Below are positions 33,293 through 45,779 of a stretch of 64,000 nt of DNA, one piece after another (position 1 is the stretch's first letter; every line of letters begins with the position of its first letter). This DNA is from Gordius sp. MW1 (taxonomy: Eukaryota; Nematomorpha; Gordioida; Gordea; Gordiidae): positions 8,246,001 through 8,310,000 of the forward strand of contig OZ038532.1 of the NCBI GenBank assembly GCA_964036665.1, written 5' to 3'. The translations under genes and the position numbers were made by a program. Under the pieces are notes generated by a model. The model did not search any database. It had not been told where the DNA came from and was given only the letters and a program-made list of their open reading frames with translations.

Positions 33293-35212
33293 TGTGGTGT
33301 CCTTCACCCCCTTACGTGTGTGCTATATGATTATTTAGATATACGTCCCCCCCCCACACACATACACTTATACGCGTAAATTTTACCCCTGTTTATGATG
33401 AGTCATGTTTGTTAGTATCTCTTTGATATAAATACATACGATTTTTAACACCCTTTTTTAGCGATTATTATTGCCTCGCTTACTCACAGATATATTATTT
33501 TTTTGTGTAACGATTATTCGGAAAAAATGTAAAAAGAAAAATTATTAAACAATCGCGCGGATTATTTTATCGCGGAAAATTAATATACCTTTTTTTAGCG
33601 ATTATTATTGCCTCGCTTACTCATAGATATACTTTTTTTGAGTAATAATGATTTGGAAAAAGATGTGAAACGAAATAATAAAATATATAAATATTCGCGG
33701 ATAATTTTTGTCGCGGAAAATAAATATAATAAATAAAATAGTTTATGGGTATGCTTTGCAATATCAACACTAAAATTCAACAATTCATCGAATTTGACAA
33801 TTAGTGTCAGAATTGTGGATCTGAAATCACGCCCTCAAAAAGGAAATACCCAATATTCTTATTCCTGGTGTCGACCAAAGGAAAATGTACCCATGCCATG
33901 AAAAACAATTCAGCATTCCTCAATATTCCGAACAATTGACAAAAAAGCAAATACCTTTTAACTTCAAAAATCCTTTATTCCTTTTGAGGATTTATTATTA
34001 GTGCGAAGAAAACAATTTTTCAATATTCCAAACAGTTGGCAACCAACCAAGCGACAACCTAACAACAGAGTTATCCGAAAACAAATGGCAATACTCAACG
34101 AAGGAAAGAAAAATCCCGAAATCCCTTAAAACAGATGATTCAAATAGAAATCAATTATTCAAAACCAACCCTCAGTAATTCTCAAGGCCTAAATTCTTCA
34201 TTTCAGGTAAGATAAAATTTAGCGAACAAACACACTTGAATTATTTACATACTATAAATTAAAAATGGATGTTTACGAAAATTATGTTGTTAACTTATAT
34301 TCAACCACCCATCGCGTTTTCTTTACTATTATTTGGCGGTATGCTCATAATTAATTAGTGTTTTTACAAAATCAGGAAGGGGCGGCGCGAGAAATGATAA
34401 TTTGTAAAGTGACAATTTACAGTGTAGGTATAAAATCAAACGGTATAGCCGGTGTGATAATTTAGTATAGATTAATTAAATTTTTGTTGAGGCTGTTGCT
34501 CGGTGAGTCATAGTGCTAGGACACGAAGTCCGCTAGCCATGACGTCCCCTTTTTATCCCTGATTTACACATAAATCAGTCAATCCGCGAACAATGGCCAG
34601 AAGCTGGCACTAGATGTCAGACGAAAAATTATTAATTAATTTTTGGGCTAAATTTCAGGAAATATTAGAAAATGTTTGAAAATTATATAGGCTAAACAAA
34701 GGATCAACTTGTAAATTGTACCTATGGATTGTTCTGACTTTGATTAGAATAGATAAGGTAAATCGCCGCTTCGACCTCTAAATAAAATGATTATCAAGCC
34801 GTGGTCATCTTGATAAAGAGGGGGGGGGTGTGGTGACCTCCACCCCCTTACGCCTCATCCCCTTGCGTGTGTGTTATATGGTAATTTAGATATACGTTCC
34901 CGCCCCCACACACATACACTTATACGCGTAAATTTTACCCCTGTTTATGATGAGTTATGTTTGTTAGTATCTCTATGATATAAATAGATACGATTTTTAT
35001 TACCCTATTTTAGCGATTATTTTTGCCTCGCTTACTCATAGATATATATTTTTTTTGAGTGATTCGGAAAAAGATGTGGAACGAAATAATAAAATATATA
35101 AATATTCGAGGATAATTTTTGTCGCGGAAAATATAAAATAAATTAATTTATGGATACAATTTGCAATATAATTCTAGGTCGAATTCACCAATGTCGGAAT
35201 TCGACATTAACA
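33293..35212 (+). mobile_element. Non-autonomous LTR (TRIM-like) element 2
   Basis: Two direct LTR-like copies begin tgtggtg, followed by a cacccccttacg block: about 33293-33803 and 34829-35212. The downstream one follows a purine tract (aaagagggggggg). The left LTR has an internal duplication of about 120 bp (tttagcgattattattgcct at 33462 and 33595). There is no gag or pol frame. The interior shares a block with element 1: gttgctcggtgagtcatag, agtccgctagccatgacgt, then ccctttttatc and gatgtcag (34494-34625). LTR ends beyond the TG are approximate and no target duplication is proved. Confidence 0.6.
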
Positions 35213-36174
35213 TAAACAGATTTTAGATATTGGTTCAGTTTGGAGAAAGTTTGTAATATACATAGGGGTTCTATAGGCCCCACATTATTTTGCTCAAAAA
35301 CTATTTTACAAAGTTTGTAAAATTGATGGTTATGTAAACTGTACCCTTAAACCAATAGAGGAAATTATTTTTATTAAGATTATTCGATTTAAAATTTATA
35401 ATGTTTAGTGTGTTTTTTGATAATTGCACCGTTCATCTTATTTGCCTTAATAAAACAATGGTATCAAATGTTTTTTGTTTAATAATGATTTTTGGTTAAA
35501 AGGATTTACATAAAAATGTTAAATTTTTGGTAATCGCCCTTTATAGTTTTTTTAGACATACCACTAGAGCAGCCATGAATTAAATGTCATAAAATTTTTA
35601 AATTTATTAATTTAGTATTAATATATGTAAAATGGTTATCAACAAAATCTTTCTATATCAAAATATAATAATCAATGAACCATAGTCGCTCTTCGGAACC
35701 CTTACCCTGGTCCTAATTCTTACCGACGCAACTCAAAAGGCAAATCGTAGGCGAAGCATAGGTCAATAGGTTGTTTGACAAGTTGAGAGGTGATGACTGA
35801 TGAGATTACTAGTGAACATTTACTAGGGTTTTCTTAAAACTTTTTTTGCATTAATTTATTTGTCTATTATACTATTAGTTTATATCTATTAATCACAAAA
35901 CTATAAAATTGAGTAACTAAATTCAAAGTAAGTTAATATTAAGGTGATTAATATTTCCTCATTTAAAGTGGTGTACAGTTTATGACGTTAATTTAAACCT
36001 AAACGTCCTTCGCTTTAAAATTTTTATAAATTTTTAATGTAACATTTTAAATAAATTATAGTTTTTTGCCTTTAGTTTTTTACTCTAGCCCAGATCAATA
36101 AGAAAATGATTCATAGAGGGTAATAAAATCTCAACATAAATATATTGGGAAAAATCACTAATCTAATTACTAAC
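35213..36174. other. AT-rich spacer, no gene
   Basis: No exon-like block or repeat recognised on either strand. Confidence 0.35.
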
Positions 36175-37254
36175 CTAGACTATATAGACTGCTCATGTCA
36201 TATGTTCCACATGGTAAATTGTGTGACAAATTTTCCTCCATTTTGATATAAACAACCGGTATTTCATACAATGTGCTTTACGCTCTGACTTTTTGGTTTA
36301 CCATATTTTCTAGCACAGGTAAGTTAAATTCTCTAATAAATCTTTATTTCTTGTTTTTTTTAAGATTATTATTTAGAACACTAAATATTTTATTATTTAT
36401 TCTTATTTAAACATGTAATTTACAACTAACAAATTACTATTGATATTATATATATACTATGCAATAAATAAATTTTAGAAAGAGATAGCAAAAATACAGA
36501 CTAATAATTCTAAGTTTTTTGAAATGTTCACTTGATGAGATAAAAGACATGCAAGACAAAAATAATTCTAGCCTTTATATAGCTATTTTTTATTAGGATG
36601 AAATGGTTGAGAAAGGGATTCGTATTGAATAAATTTCCTTTTTATCATTCTAATAATTCTTCAAATAAAAATTATTATATAATTAATATAAAAAATAATT
36701 TGGCTTAATATATCCCTCAGAATAGCTAATTCTATTATTTAAAATTAAGCACTCTATCTTTAATAACTTTAAAAATAGAAATTTATTAAATAAGAAAACA
36801 CATTTTAATACATTAAACAATCACCTTATTAATCGAGATTTTACACATTTAAAAATTTAATTTAATAATTTTGAAAATTTTTAAAATTCTTTTTTATAAT
36901 CAATTTTGTAATATAAATTAAGAATTAATATAAGAAATAAAAATGTTTTATTTTTAGTTCAGTAAACAGTCAATTTACCTTTCTCACTAGATTATACAAA
37001 ATATAGATGGCGCTAAATTAAACAAACTTTCATCACACTTTTTACATTTTTAATTTATATATATTGTGTAAATGAAATTTTTTTAGAATGTTGTTTTTGA
37101 TATCCAACCAATATTTTTTTATTTACCTTTTTAAGACTATTTAATTTACCAAAATTACTAATATCTATATAGTCACTACTTTACCATGTTATCATCAAAA
37201 TGGTGGAAAAAGTGTACACATTTTGTGCGTTGATGAGCAGTCTATCTAGTCTAT
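36175..37254. mobile_element. TIR element with AGACTGCTCAT ends, copy 1
   Basis: The left ctagactatatagactgctc and the right tgatgagcagtctatctag form inverted ends. The similarity continues inward (ttcctccattttgat and its inverse atcaaaatggtgga). The interior is AT-rich and non-coding. A smaller relative is at 57807-58223. Confidence 0.5.
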
Positions 37255-37439
37255 GCTACTAACATGTATGAAGTTAATGAAAATCAATTTATTACTTTAG
37301 CCTAGAAGTTTTTAATTAATTATAATAAAGTTTGTCGTCATAATAGTTTTAATCAAATTTGTTTATTAATCACACACGGAGTTTCGAATGAAGTGTTCAC
37401 CTCTATATGTTCACTAAAAAGCGTATTTGCTTATGTTGT

Positions 37440-37770
37440 TAGGAACTATATAAATCTTTAATCAACCTGAAAATTGCAAAATACTCTGAAATTAATAATA
37501 CTATAATTTTTTGTCCAATTGCGACAACTACCTTAACAACTTTTGGCCCCCATGCCTTAAAAATTATTAAAAAAATAGGGATACAAATCTCTTTACTATC
37601 CCATGATAATTGCTAATCGTTTTTTATAAGACAGAAAATCGGCATAACTCTCTGTAAATATAACTCATTAGCCATAGCGGAATGTATTCCCAATATTTAT
37701 AATTCTTAACCTTTTTATTTACTTATCTCATCTTCACAAAACATGTATTTTATAAAAATAAAACGTTCTC
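37440..37770. repeat. Repeat carrying the empty site of the 60903-63243 hAT element
   Basis: The reverse complement of 60720-60902 joined directly to 63244-63400. The uninterrupted stretch ctctttactatcccatgata (near 37590) corresponds to the insertion point there, which proves the hAT boundaries and its 8-bp duplication. Another diverged copy lies at 1500-1640. Confidence 0.75.
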
Positions 37771-37830
37771 TTTTAAAAGAACTAAACAAAATAAACCATT
37801 TATTTTAGTATCATAAAAATGGAAAAATTA

Positions 37831-39848
37831 CACAGCTCTACAAATATTGTCTTTGTGATCACATCCCGCAATCCGATTAATAATTCTGATAAAGAATTAT
37901 GCGTTGAAAAATAATCTGTTTTTAGTTTTTTACTACGATTACTAGTTTTTCAGATATACGAGGTTGAAGGTGCCAAAAATTCCCTTTTTAAGCCTTTTTG
38001 AGGCTATATTGTCACGGTATTATTAATATTTAGTTAAAAATAGCAATATATTCATGTAGATTAAATTTATCTCACCCTTATATTGAAATTTATTTGCGTT
38101 TACGTAAACCCCTTCCCCTTATCAAAATTCGCCCGCTATGTCTGGAAAAAGGAGTACATTAGAGTTCATACTACACACGCTTACTAACACATCTCTTTCT
38201 CCCTTTCTCCATCTCTTCCACTCCTGCCTAGTGTTTCGATCTCGTCTCGTCTCGGTCTCGAAAACAAAATCTCGTCTCGTCTCGGGAGCGATTGAGAAAA
38301 TCTCGATCTCGTCTCGTCTCGGTCTAGAAAAATCTCGGTCTCGTCTCGTCTCGACGAGAATTCTCGTCTCGTCTCGACTTTAAAAAAAAAATATATTCGG
38401 AATAAAAATTTCTCCTGTTTGATTAAAAATATAAATAAGTGTTCAAAAATCCAAATGGCAAATTTTATATTTTTCGAAAAACTTTAATACACAAACTTTT
38501 TAAAGATTTAGCGGGACACGACATCTCAGTGACAATATAAAGATATGAATTAACTCATAAAGATAACATTTTCTATAATAAGTGCAGACTAAAAAAACTA
38601 TAAATAAATTTGAAATATAAAAAATTAAATTTTATTGTTCTAGCAAATTATAATATTTGTATTAAATTCACTGTGTCTGTCAACTATAAATGGACTTCAA
38701 AAATTATAAGTTCGCTTACAGTTGATTTAGTTGCATAATTGAGAAAAATGAGACCCTTTATTAACCTTTGCTAATGCTTCAAAGTAGACCTTAACATATT
38801 TAAGGCAAATGTTTAAGTCCATTAATATAACCATCATTAATTTAACCCATAGTGTTTATTGCATGTTTACTATAGCGCTATAAACCTCAAAGTGCGAGTG
38901 ACATTTAATGATGTTATTATTATTTATGATAACTAGTTGCACAAATTAAAACGTTGTAAAAACAACAATAAAAGCAGCATTATTATAGAAATAAGAACAT
39001 AAGGTTTAAACTTTAAATTAATGAATACGTATTTAAATGTATGACAAAAATCAACCATACTTAGGTAAATGATTGCCAAATTTTAATTTTTTTTGCAAAA
39101 ATATATAATATTAACTACACTTGGGATTTTTTTTATTCCATACATATTGATTTACACTTAATACCTTAAATGTAAATTAAAGTACACAATAATTTACTAA
39201 AATCTAACGATCAATAAAAATTCGAGATCTCGCCGAGAAAATCTCGTATCGTCTCGTCTCGACCTCAAAATTCTCGTCTCGATCTCGACTCCATTTTTCA
39301 AATTCTCGTCTCGTCTCGTCTCGGTTTTTCGAGACGAGACGAGACGAGACCGAGATTTTTCTCGGTTTTTCCGCATCACTACCTGCCCCCATATCTATTT
39401 AAGCACACATGAAGGGGGGGGGGGAGTGGCGGGGAAAGAGAGGAGAGTAGGTGAAGGGAGAGAGATATGTGTTAGTAAACATCGCGTACGCAGTATGAAC
39501 TCTTATGTACTCCGTTTACCAGACATCGTGGGACGAATTTTGATAAGGAGAAAGGGTTTACGCAAACGCGTATAAATTTGAGTATAAGGGTGATATAAAA
39601 AAATAAAAGAATGGACCTATAGATGAAACTTTAATCTACATGAATATATTACAATTTTTCACTAAATATTAAAAATGCCGTGGCAATCCTCAAAAAGACT
39701 TAAAAAGGGCATTTTTGGCACTTTCAACCTCGTATATCTAAAAAACTGGTAATTGTAGAAAAAACTAAAAACTTATTATTTTTCAGCGTAAAATTTTCTA
39801 TCAGAATTATTGGTTGGATTTGGGGGATGTTTTTTTTGTATACCTGTG
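37831..39848. mobile_element. Palindromic TA-target element, copy A, split by a hAT element
   Basis: The ends are cacagctctac and, inverted, cacaggtatac, with TA before and TT after. The arms (about 390 and 460 bp) are inverted copies of each other, sharing agatatacgaggttgaaggt, then gccaaaaa. The insertion at 38229-39381 interrupts the middle. Removing it leaves about 860 bp, matching copy B (44931-54330 without its insertion, about 880 bp). Confidence 0.8.
38229..39381. mobile_element. hAT-like element with CTCGTCTCG subterminal repeats
   Basis: The ends are tagtgtttcgatctcg and, inverted, tagtgatgcggaaaaacc. Both ends carry clustered ctcgtctcg repeats in opposite orientation (38234-38375 and 39225-39365), as transposase-binding arrays often do in hAT elements. 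The direct repeat cctgcc (38223-38228 and 39382-39387) is only 6 bp perfect. The interior is AT-rich and non-coding. Arg/Ser-rich frames at both ends come from the repeats. Confidence 0.65.
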
Positions 39849-40348
39849 TTATCTATAATATATTGCTCAAGTATTTATATACATTGTCAAAATATGTTAG
39901 CACAAACTTCCAACTTTGAACCAAAAAAGTTACGAAATAGTTGGGGACAAAAGAAAGGGGGAAAAGGTATCTACACAAAGATTTCCTTGATTTTAATTAA
40001 AATTTACTAGTAGCTAGTAAGAACCCTTCATATAGTAGTTCATGCCTGTTAGTTCGAGACTTCATTCTCTATAAATATCGGTGCCATCCAACTCGTTTGT
40101 TTTTTTCCCGTAAAATTTTTAGGTTTAGCTGTAAGTTATAATTTTAGTTTAAATGAAACTTAGGTCAGTGAGATTATTCAATACTGGGCTCAAACAAAAA
40201 GGCATATAAAGAATTGCTAGAAGTAAAATAACGTCATATTTTTAAACAAGATTTTACCTTTTTTGTAATTACTTGTTGTACTTTTAAACTAATAATAAAT
40301 AAATTTTGGTATTTCTAAATTTCATATTTCCAACTGAATTAATATTGC
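39849..40348. other. No gene confirmed
   Basis: A short plus-strand block (about 39893-39966) reads NMLAQTSNFEPKKLRNSWGQ with a possible GTATCT donor after it. It is exon-like but has no partner. The rest is AT-rich. Confidence 0.25.
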
Positions 40349-43300
40349 TTAATTTAGTAAACAATTTGTATTCACTTTTTTGGTTGTTTTAAATACTTGA
40401 ACAACATCATTTATTAAAGTTATTAAGTGTACATTACGACGACTAATATAAATCATGCGATGAGTACTGAAGTGCTCTCTCATTGCAGGCGGTTTATTGA
40501 ACGCACCTATATTTTAGGCATCCCTGATGGTATCCCTGTACATTTAAAATTTTATTTGAATGAAAATAGAAAATTGCATGAGCCTATCTAATTAAAAAAT
40601 TCATAAAACCACTTTATATTTAGTAAAAAAAATTGGATCAAAATTACCAATACCTCCATTTTTATTTATCCGACTTGTTTGAGTTCTGAAACAAAGATCT
40701 TGATCGCCTTTGATTTCGTAAGGATATTCACAAGGGAAGAGTCCTCTATTTTTTATAATTTTAAGCAAATATTTATAAATAAGACTATTTTTTTCACATT
40801 ATCTGAAATATAATTTAACCATATCTAATTATAAAATCTTTATCGATCTCCTATTAAACATTAACCATAGCTCCAAGCTATAATTTGGAGATTAGGTAAA
40901 TTTTAAAAGATATTATTAAACTAATTAGTTAAGGCTTCATAGTAAATTATATAATAAATCTTGAGCCAAGTCTTATTTCATAAGTTTGCAATATTTTTTG
41001 GTTTTTATTTAGCTAAACAAAAATCTCATAACACATATCTATATACATCTACTAAGACATTTGAAAATAACCCACTTGGGGTAAAGATTACAGACCACTC
41101 TCCACACCCGATCACGTTGACAGAAACCGGTGGCACAGCCTATAAATTTAGATTTTGCCCATATCATCTATAAGATATAATGTTAATCATCATGATATAT
41201 TTTGACCTAGTCTAGCATCTAACTTACAACCATGTAGTCTTGACCTGGTACTTGTTTTGTGCTCTTTGTATAGTAATAAAATCTTTTCGATTTGTACCAC
41301 CATTTAAATGCCTCCCTCCAAATACCTTTCTTTGCCTTATCAGTAACGTAGGTAAGCTGACTTCCTCCGTCGTAATCTGCAAAACAATGCATTATTATGT
41401 GATTAAGGTATAAGTAATTTCAGACATGACTGTTGCATTAGTTCTGACGATCGAGCGATCGCTTAGCATAATAAAAAGGGGATCGTTGATTATTATTAAA
41501 AAATAAATTTATCCTTGGGATAAATTTGGCATAGTAAACTTGTACTATGATTCGCCTCGGGTTGTTTAACAGTCATACAAAGCTATGGATCGCCCTCACC
41601 ACACAATAATTTTAATGATATAAATATCAATAATTTCAATGATATAAATATTAGTTAAACAGTTGATTTTGAAAGACAGTAGTTTATAATTCCTTGGTTA
41701 CTTTTATAGGTTTTAATGGGTCGCCTAATTAACGTAATAACATTTAAAGGTAAAATAGTTTACGGCATTTATTAGTGCGGGCTCTATAAATAATGACAAA
41801 TTTGGACTCTGAGCTCATCACCTACTTCATTGGCAATTGTACAATTATCGCTTTATACGCCATCAAAAATTACACCTTTTAATACAAAACACATTAAAAT
41901 ACCACCATTTTTTTCATCTTAAAGCCATCCGATTCCACTCTAGAGATTAGGATGCGTCCTGTTGGGGCCTCTATAGTCTGTTGCAACTTTACCTGCATAG
42001 ATATTTTTGCACCCTCATTAATAACTCTAAGTCATTCTTTGGCCAAAGATCGTAAAAGATTTAAGTATACCGAGGCATTAGTTTCTTTAAAACCACTTCT
42101 GGCATGAAGGCGATGGCGTTTTTAACTAATAGGATTGAATGCAAATATTCACCCTAAATTATTTTGCACAAAAAAACTGGTATCTTAATAGCGAGGTAAA
42201 ACTACAAAACTTTCTTTGCCACATGATCTTTGATTTTTGGTGAATATGAAGAATAGCTTTTGATTTTGTAATTACTATATCTTATTAATCATGTTTTATT
42301 TTCAGCTGATAAAAAAAAGTAGTTGATGATATGTTTAGGATATCATCAATAAATTTAAATCAAGCTTTTTAAATTGCAAGCAAAGAACAAAGGTTGAAAT
42401 TTTTTTACCACTTTCAAATCGAAAGATTTTAATTGAAGTTGTACAAATTGCATTCTTGTGCTCAGTCTAAACTTGGCTTATTACGATTACAATGAACCCA
42501 ATTTAAAATATATAAGGTTGCTAGATAGTCGTTGACTTAATTTAATTGATTTCATTGCAATCGATAGTTAAAATATTAAACATACCTCAACAGCACAGTA
42601 CCTTAAAAAATATTCAATACGAACGGCAAATTTTTTTTCCAAATTTAATACTGATTTAACGACAAAAGCCAAAATATTGCATTATTTTCAGGATAACTTT
42701 AGTAAAACGCTTGAATGATTCAAATTGAGTCAATATTTATTGAAGACGGCTGATTTAAATTGGTTTGACAAAATTAGCAAGTGCAAACACCTTTATTTTC
42801 CCAAATTAAGTTACCACTAGTGTTCGCTGAATCATAGATGCAATCGCAATTTTGGACGCATTTCGCTGCTCGGGATGCACCTTCTGGGTACCATTCCTAA
42901 AACAAAGACAATATGGCGTTCTAGTCTTAAAAATATGTAATTAAAAGACGTTAAAGTATATTTCAAAATTCCGATTGACAAAAACTAAAGGTTTTAAAAG
43001 AATTAGTGTAGATATAAAATATGAAAAAAGAGGACAAAATTTATTCGAAATTAGCGAAATCATACCAATTTATTCATATTTGATGCACTTGGGTACACAT
43101 CTTCTCTAATGTTGTTAATGTATTTCAATATCTTTGACTGTACGTTAGCTTTGAAGGTCGTGACATTGGTTTTATATTCACCCTGTTAAATATAGATTTT
43201 TGGTGTAAATGAGCTACTTAAGATAGAATGCAATTTGAAAAAATAGTTATTAACAAATCGGAATTGACAAATACAAATATAAGTTATTCTTCATCAAAAA

Positions 43301-43669
43301 ATGGACTTTTAATTTTGCTGTTTTCATTTGAATGCCCGAATATCCTTTTTCTATCATGTTGCAAGTTTTGTTAACTTTCTTACCCATCACCTGTGAATAT
43401 AATGAACGATTAAAAAATAGCCAATAAAGGATTATTATATATAAACTAAATATAATCAAAAATATTAAAATGTTAATTTTCTTTGTTGTGCCTTAACCAT
43501 TTAAATACAAAAATTGAATCTTAAATTTGTTGGCATCTAGAAAAAATAATACCTTTTTATCAATGTCTTTCGCACAACATTGTAATAAGCATTGCTCTAT
43601 TTCAATTTCTTTACTGTAATTTAGTGGTGGTTGTGTTGAAATTGTTTGCGCCATTGGGGCTTTGACCAT
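40349..43669 (-). CDS. Unrecognised Cys-rich protein, multi-exon gene
   Basis: Five minus-strand exons join in phase: 43669-43553 (starts MVKAPMAQTIS), 43390-43307, 43182-43066, 42896-42815 and 41376 onward. If the fifth exon is read through, it stops at 41221-41219 and gives 185 residues. If it splits at the GTATTT after 41326, it can continue in phase through 41139-41053 (GCATGFCQRDRVW), 40743-40654 (FPCEYPYEIKGDQDLCFRTQ) and 40506-40349, giving 261 residues. Notable segments are IEQCLLQCCAKDIDKK, NKTCNMIEKG, a basic/polar middle and AAKCVQNCDCIYDSA. I see no signal peptide and no known domain. Exon 2's 3' splice site (GTCCAT) is weak, and which 3' end is used is open. The chain of phase matches is the main evidence. 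Confidence 0.5.
41894..42116 (-). pseudogene. Coding-like fragment with one stop, inside an intron
   Basis: The minus strand reads HARSGFKETNASVYLNLLRS, then LAKE, a TGA stop, LRVINEGAKISMQ, then VKLQQTIEAPTGRILISRVE and SDGFKMKK to a final TAA. Composition is protein-like, but no family is recognised and the stop breaks it. It may be a retroelement or duplicated exon fragment within the intron of the 40349-43669 gene. A cagGTAAAG at 41992 could alternatively be a splice acceptor. Confidence 0.3.
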
Positions 43670-44840
43670 TACTTCACTCGTACTCTAATTGGTTTCATGT
43701 GAAATTAACTTTATTAAAATCACACTTTTGGAAGATATAAATTTTATTTTTTAGCTTACATTGTATTTTAACTTAACTTCAAAAATTGGAAAATACTATA
43801 TTTTTCGCGTGAAATGTTTGTTGAAATGACATTTAAATATTCTACATATTCGCTATTTCTAATTAAAATTTATTCTTTTATTTTATAACAAATTATATAA
43901 ATATAGTGTGTCCTTAGACTGTAATGGCCTTTAAGCATGCTGAATCCAAGTGATAATCTATAACAGTGACGTAGCTAGCATTTTTCAAAATTATACACAA
44001 GCGATGCACTAGCGGTGAGGGGTCAAGGGCGATTAAGAAATGTTTCTTAGTCATTTGACAAATTTATAAATCAGCTATTCCATTGTGTAAGATCTTTTCC
44101 AAGTTCACTTGAATTCGTACAAGTTAAGTCAATATTAGATTCCCAAATCTTAAATCTTCCCTCCTTCGTTTATCTCTACTTTCACATGAGCATGCTAATC
44201 TAGAAGCCTGAAATGGGCCTTTCTAGGTCAACCAGCTCACTCGTTACTAATATATAAACCCTGGGCAGGGCCCGGGCCCATCAAATTAATGAATGATAGA
44301 CCGGTCCGCTAATTTTTACAAAGCCCGGGTCCAAAACCTCATACTAAAATTAAATTTTGCTTCTTTTCAAAATCGATTATTATTTATTAAAGTAATAACA
44401 CAAAATGTATATGTTACAGATGTTAATTATAATCATCCAAAAAACTATGCTTATCAAAATTTTCAATTAGCTTCCTCTAATGCTTATAGATTTTTAATAG
44501 ATATGATTGGAGTGGGCCACGTTTAACACTTATCAATTTGAAATGCGCATGAAGATATTGATGAATGAATATGTAACGAGAAAATATGATTCTATTTTCA
44601 TTGTTAATGCAATAAACATTAAATAATTATAAAGTAATATAACCCATGGTGGGAAGGGGGAGGGGGGAAGGGAAGGGGGAACGAAATTCATTTATACTCC
44701 GTATAAACGCAGCATATTTGCTATGCAATTTATGGGCGAGAAAGGTGGGAAGGGGCGAGAAGCCTAAGGGGGTCAAGCAGGGAGTCAGATAATATTCATT
44801 CAACGTTATAGTTGTTTTTTAAATATACTGTTTTCATTTA
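43670..44840. other. Spacer with G/C-ended hAT relic and purine-rich tract
   Basis: 44256-44335 (cagggcccgggccc, ccggtccgctaatttttac, aaagcccggg) resembles the left part of the hAT element at 60903. A purine-rich tract lies at 44650-44685. No exon is supported; a 77-codon frame at 44293-44526 is rejected. Confidence 0.35.
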
Positions 44841-44927
44841 TAATTTTCCTCAATAAATAAATTATAAAATGTTTATAGTAGGTTTTACAAAAAATTTAAA
44901 TTTTTAAATATTTGTATGAAAAAATTA
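44841..44927. repeat. Direct repeat of about 85 bp flanking palindromic copy B (left)
   Basis: Begins taattttcctcaataaataa and ends aaatatttgtatgaaaaa. It recurs in the same orientation at 54331-54417, directly after the far end of the TA element. Confidence 0.8.
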
Positions 44928-45779
44928 ATACACAGCTCTACTTGACATGGTGATCACATCCCGCAATCCGACCAATAATTCTGATAAAGAATTTTGCGCT
45001 GAAAATTAATCTGTTTTTAGTTTTTTTCTACAATTACTAGTTTTTTAGATATACGAGGTTGAAGGTGCCAAAAATGCCCATTTTAAGCCTTTTTGAGGCT
45101 ATATTCCCACGGTATTTTTAATGTTTAGTGAAAAATAGTAATATATTCATGTAGATTAAAGTTTCATCTATAGGTTTATTAATTTATTTTTTTGTACCTC
45201 TATATTTAAATTTATTCGCGTTTTTGTAAACCCCTTCCCCTTATCAAAATTCGTCCCACTATGTCTGGGAAAAGGAGTACATTAGAGTACATACTACACA
45301 CTAGTGTTGTAAAAACGGCTGGCTGGTTTTTCCCAGCGTATTGCTAAGCTTAGTTGTTGGCGTTTTTTTTCACCCAACCTTTTCAGTGTTAGGTGAATTT
45401 TCTTGGGAGGGCTTTGGCGTTTGGCGTTTTCGTAAAAAACACCCAAAGCGTTTTGGGTGTTTTTTTTTGGGGGCACCTTTGGCCTTAGGTTTGAGTGTAT
45501 TAAAGAGCTAAAGGGTTTGGGTGGATAATATTATTAACCTTTTGGTTTGGTTTTGGTCGTTTTGGGTTGGGCATGCAAATATATCATTTTGTTTTTATTG
45601 TTCATCATATTTGTGTATTTAGATTTAGGTAATGAACTTTTAATTTAAGAAAATAAAAATAAATGTATCATGACGTCACAATCTAGTAAATTCAGTAAAT
45701 TATAGTTAATTATTATGCATTATAGAAATAGGTAGTGAATCAATATGTTTTATTTATGAAAAAAAAATTCGTGAAGATT

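Noticed and set aside
40961..41173. Plus-strand exon ending ..TAYKFRFCPYHL
   Set aside because: Protein-like, but it overlaps the proposed minus-strand exon 41053-41139 and no upstream plus-strand partner was found. Kept open only as an alternative.
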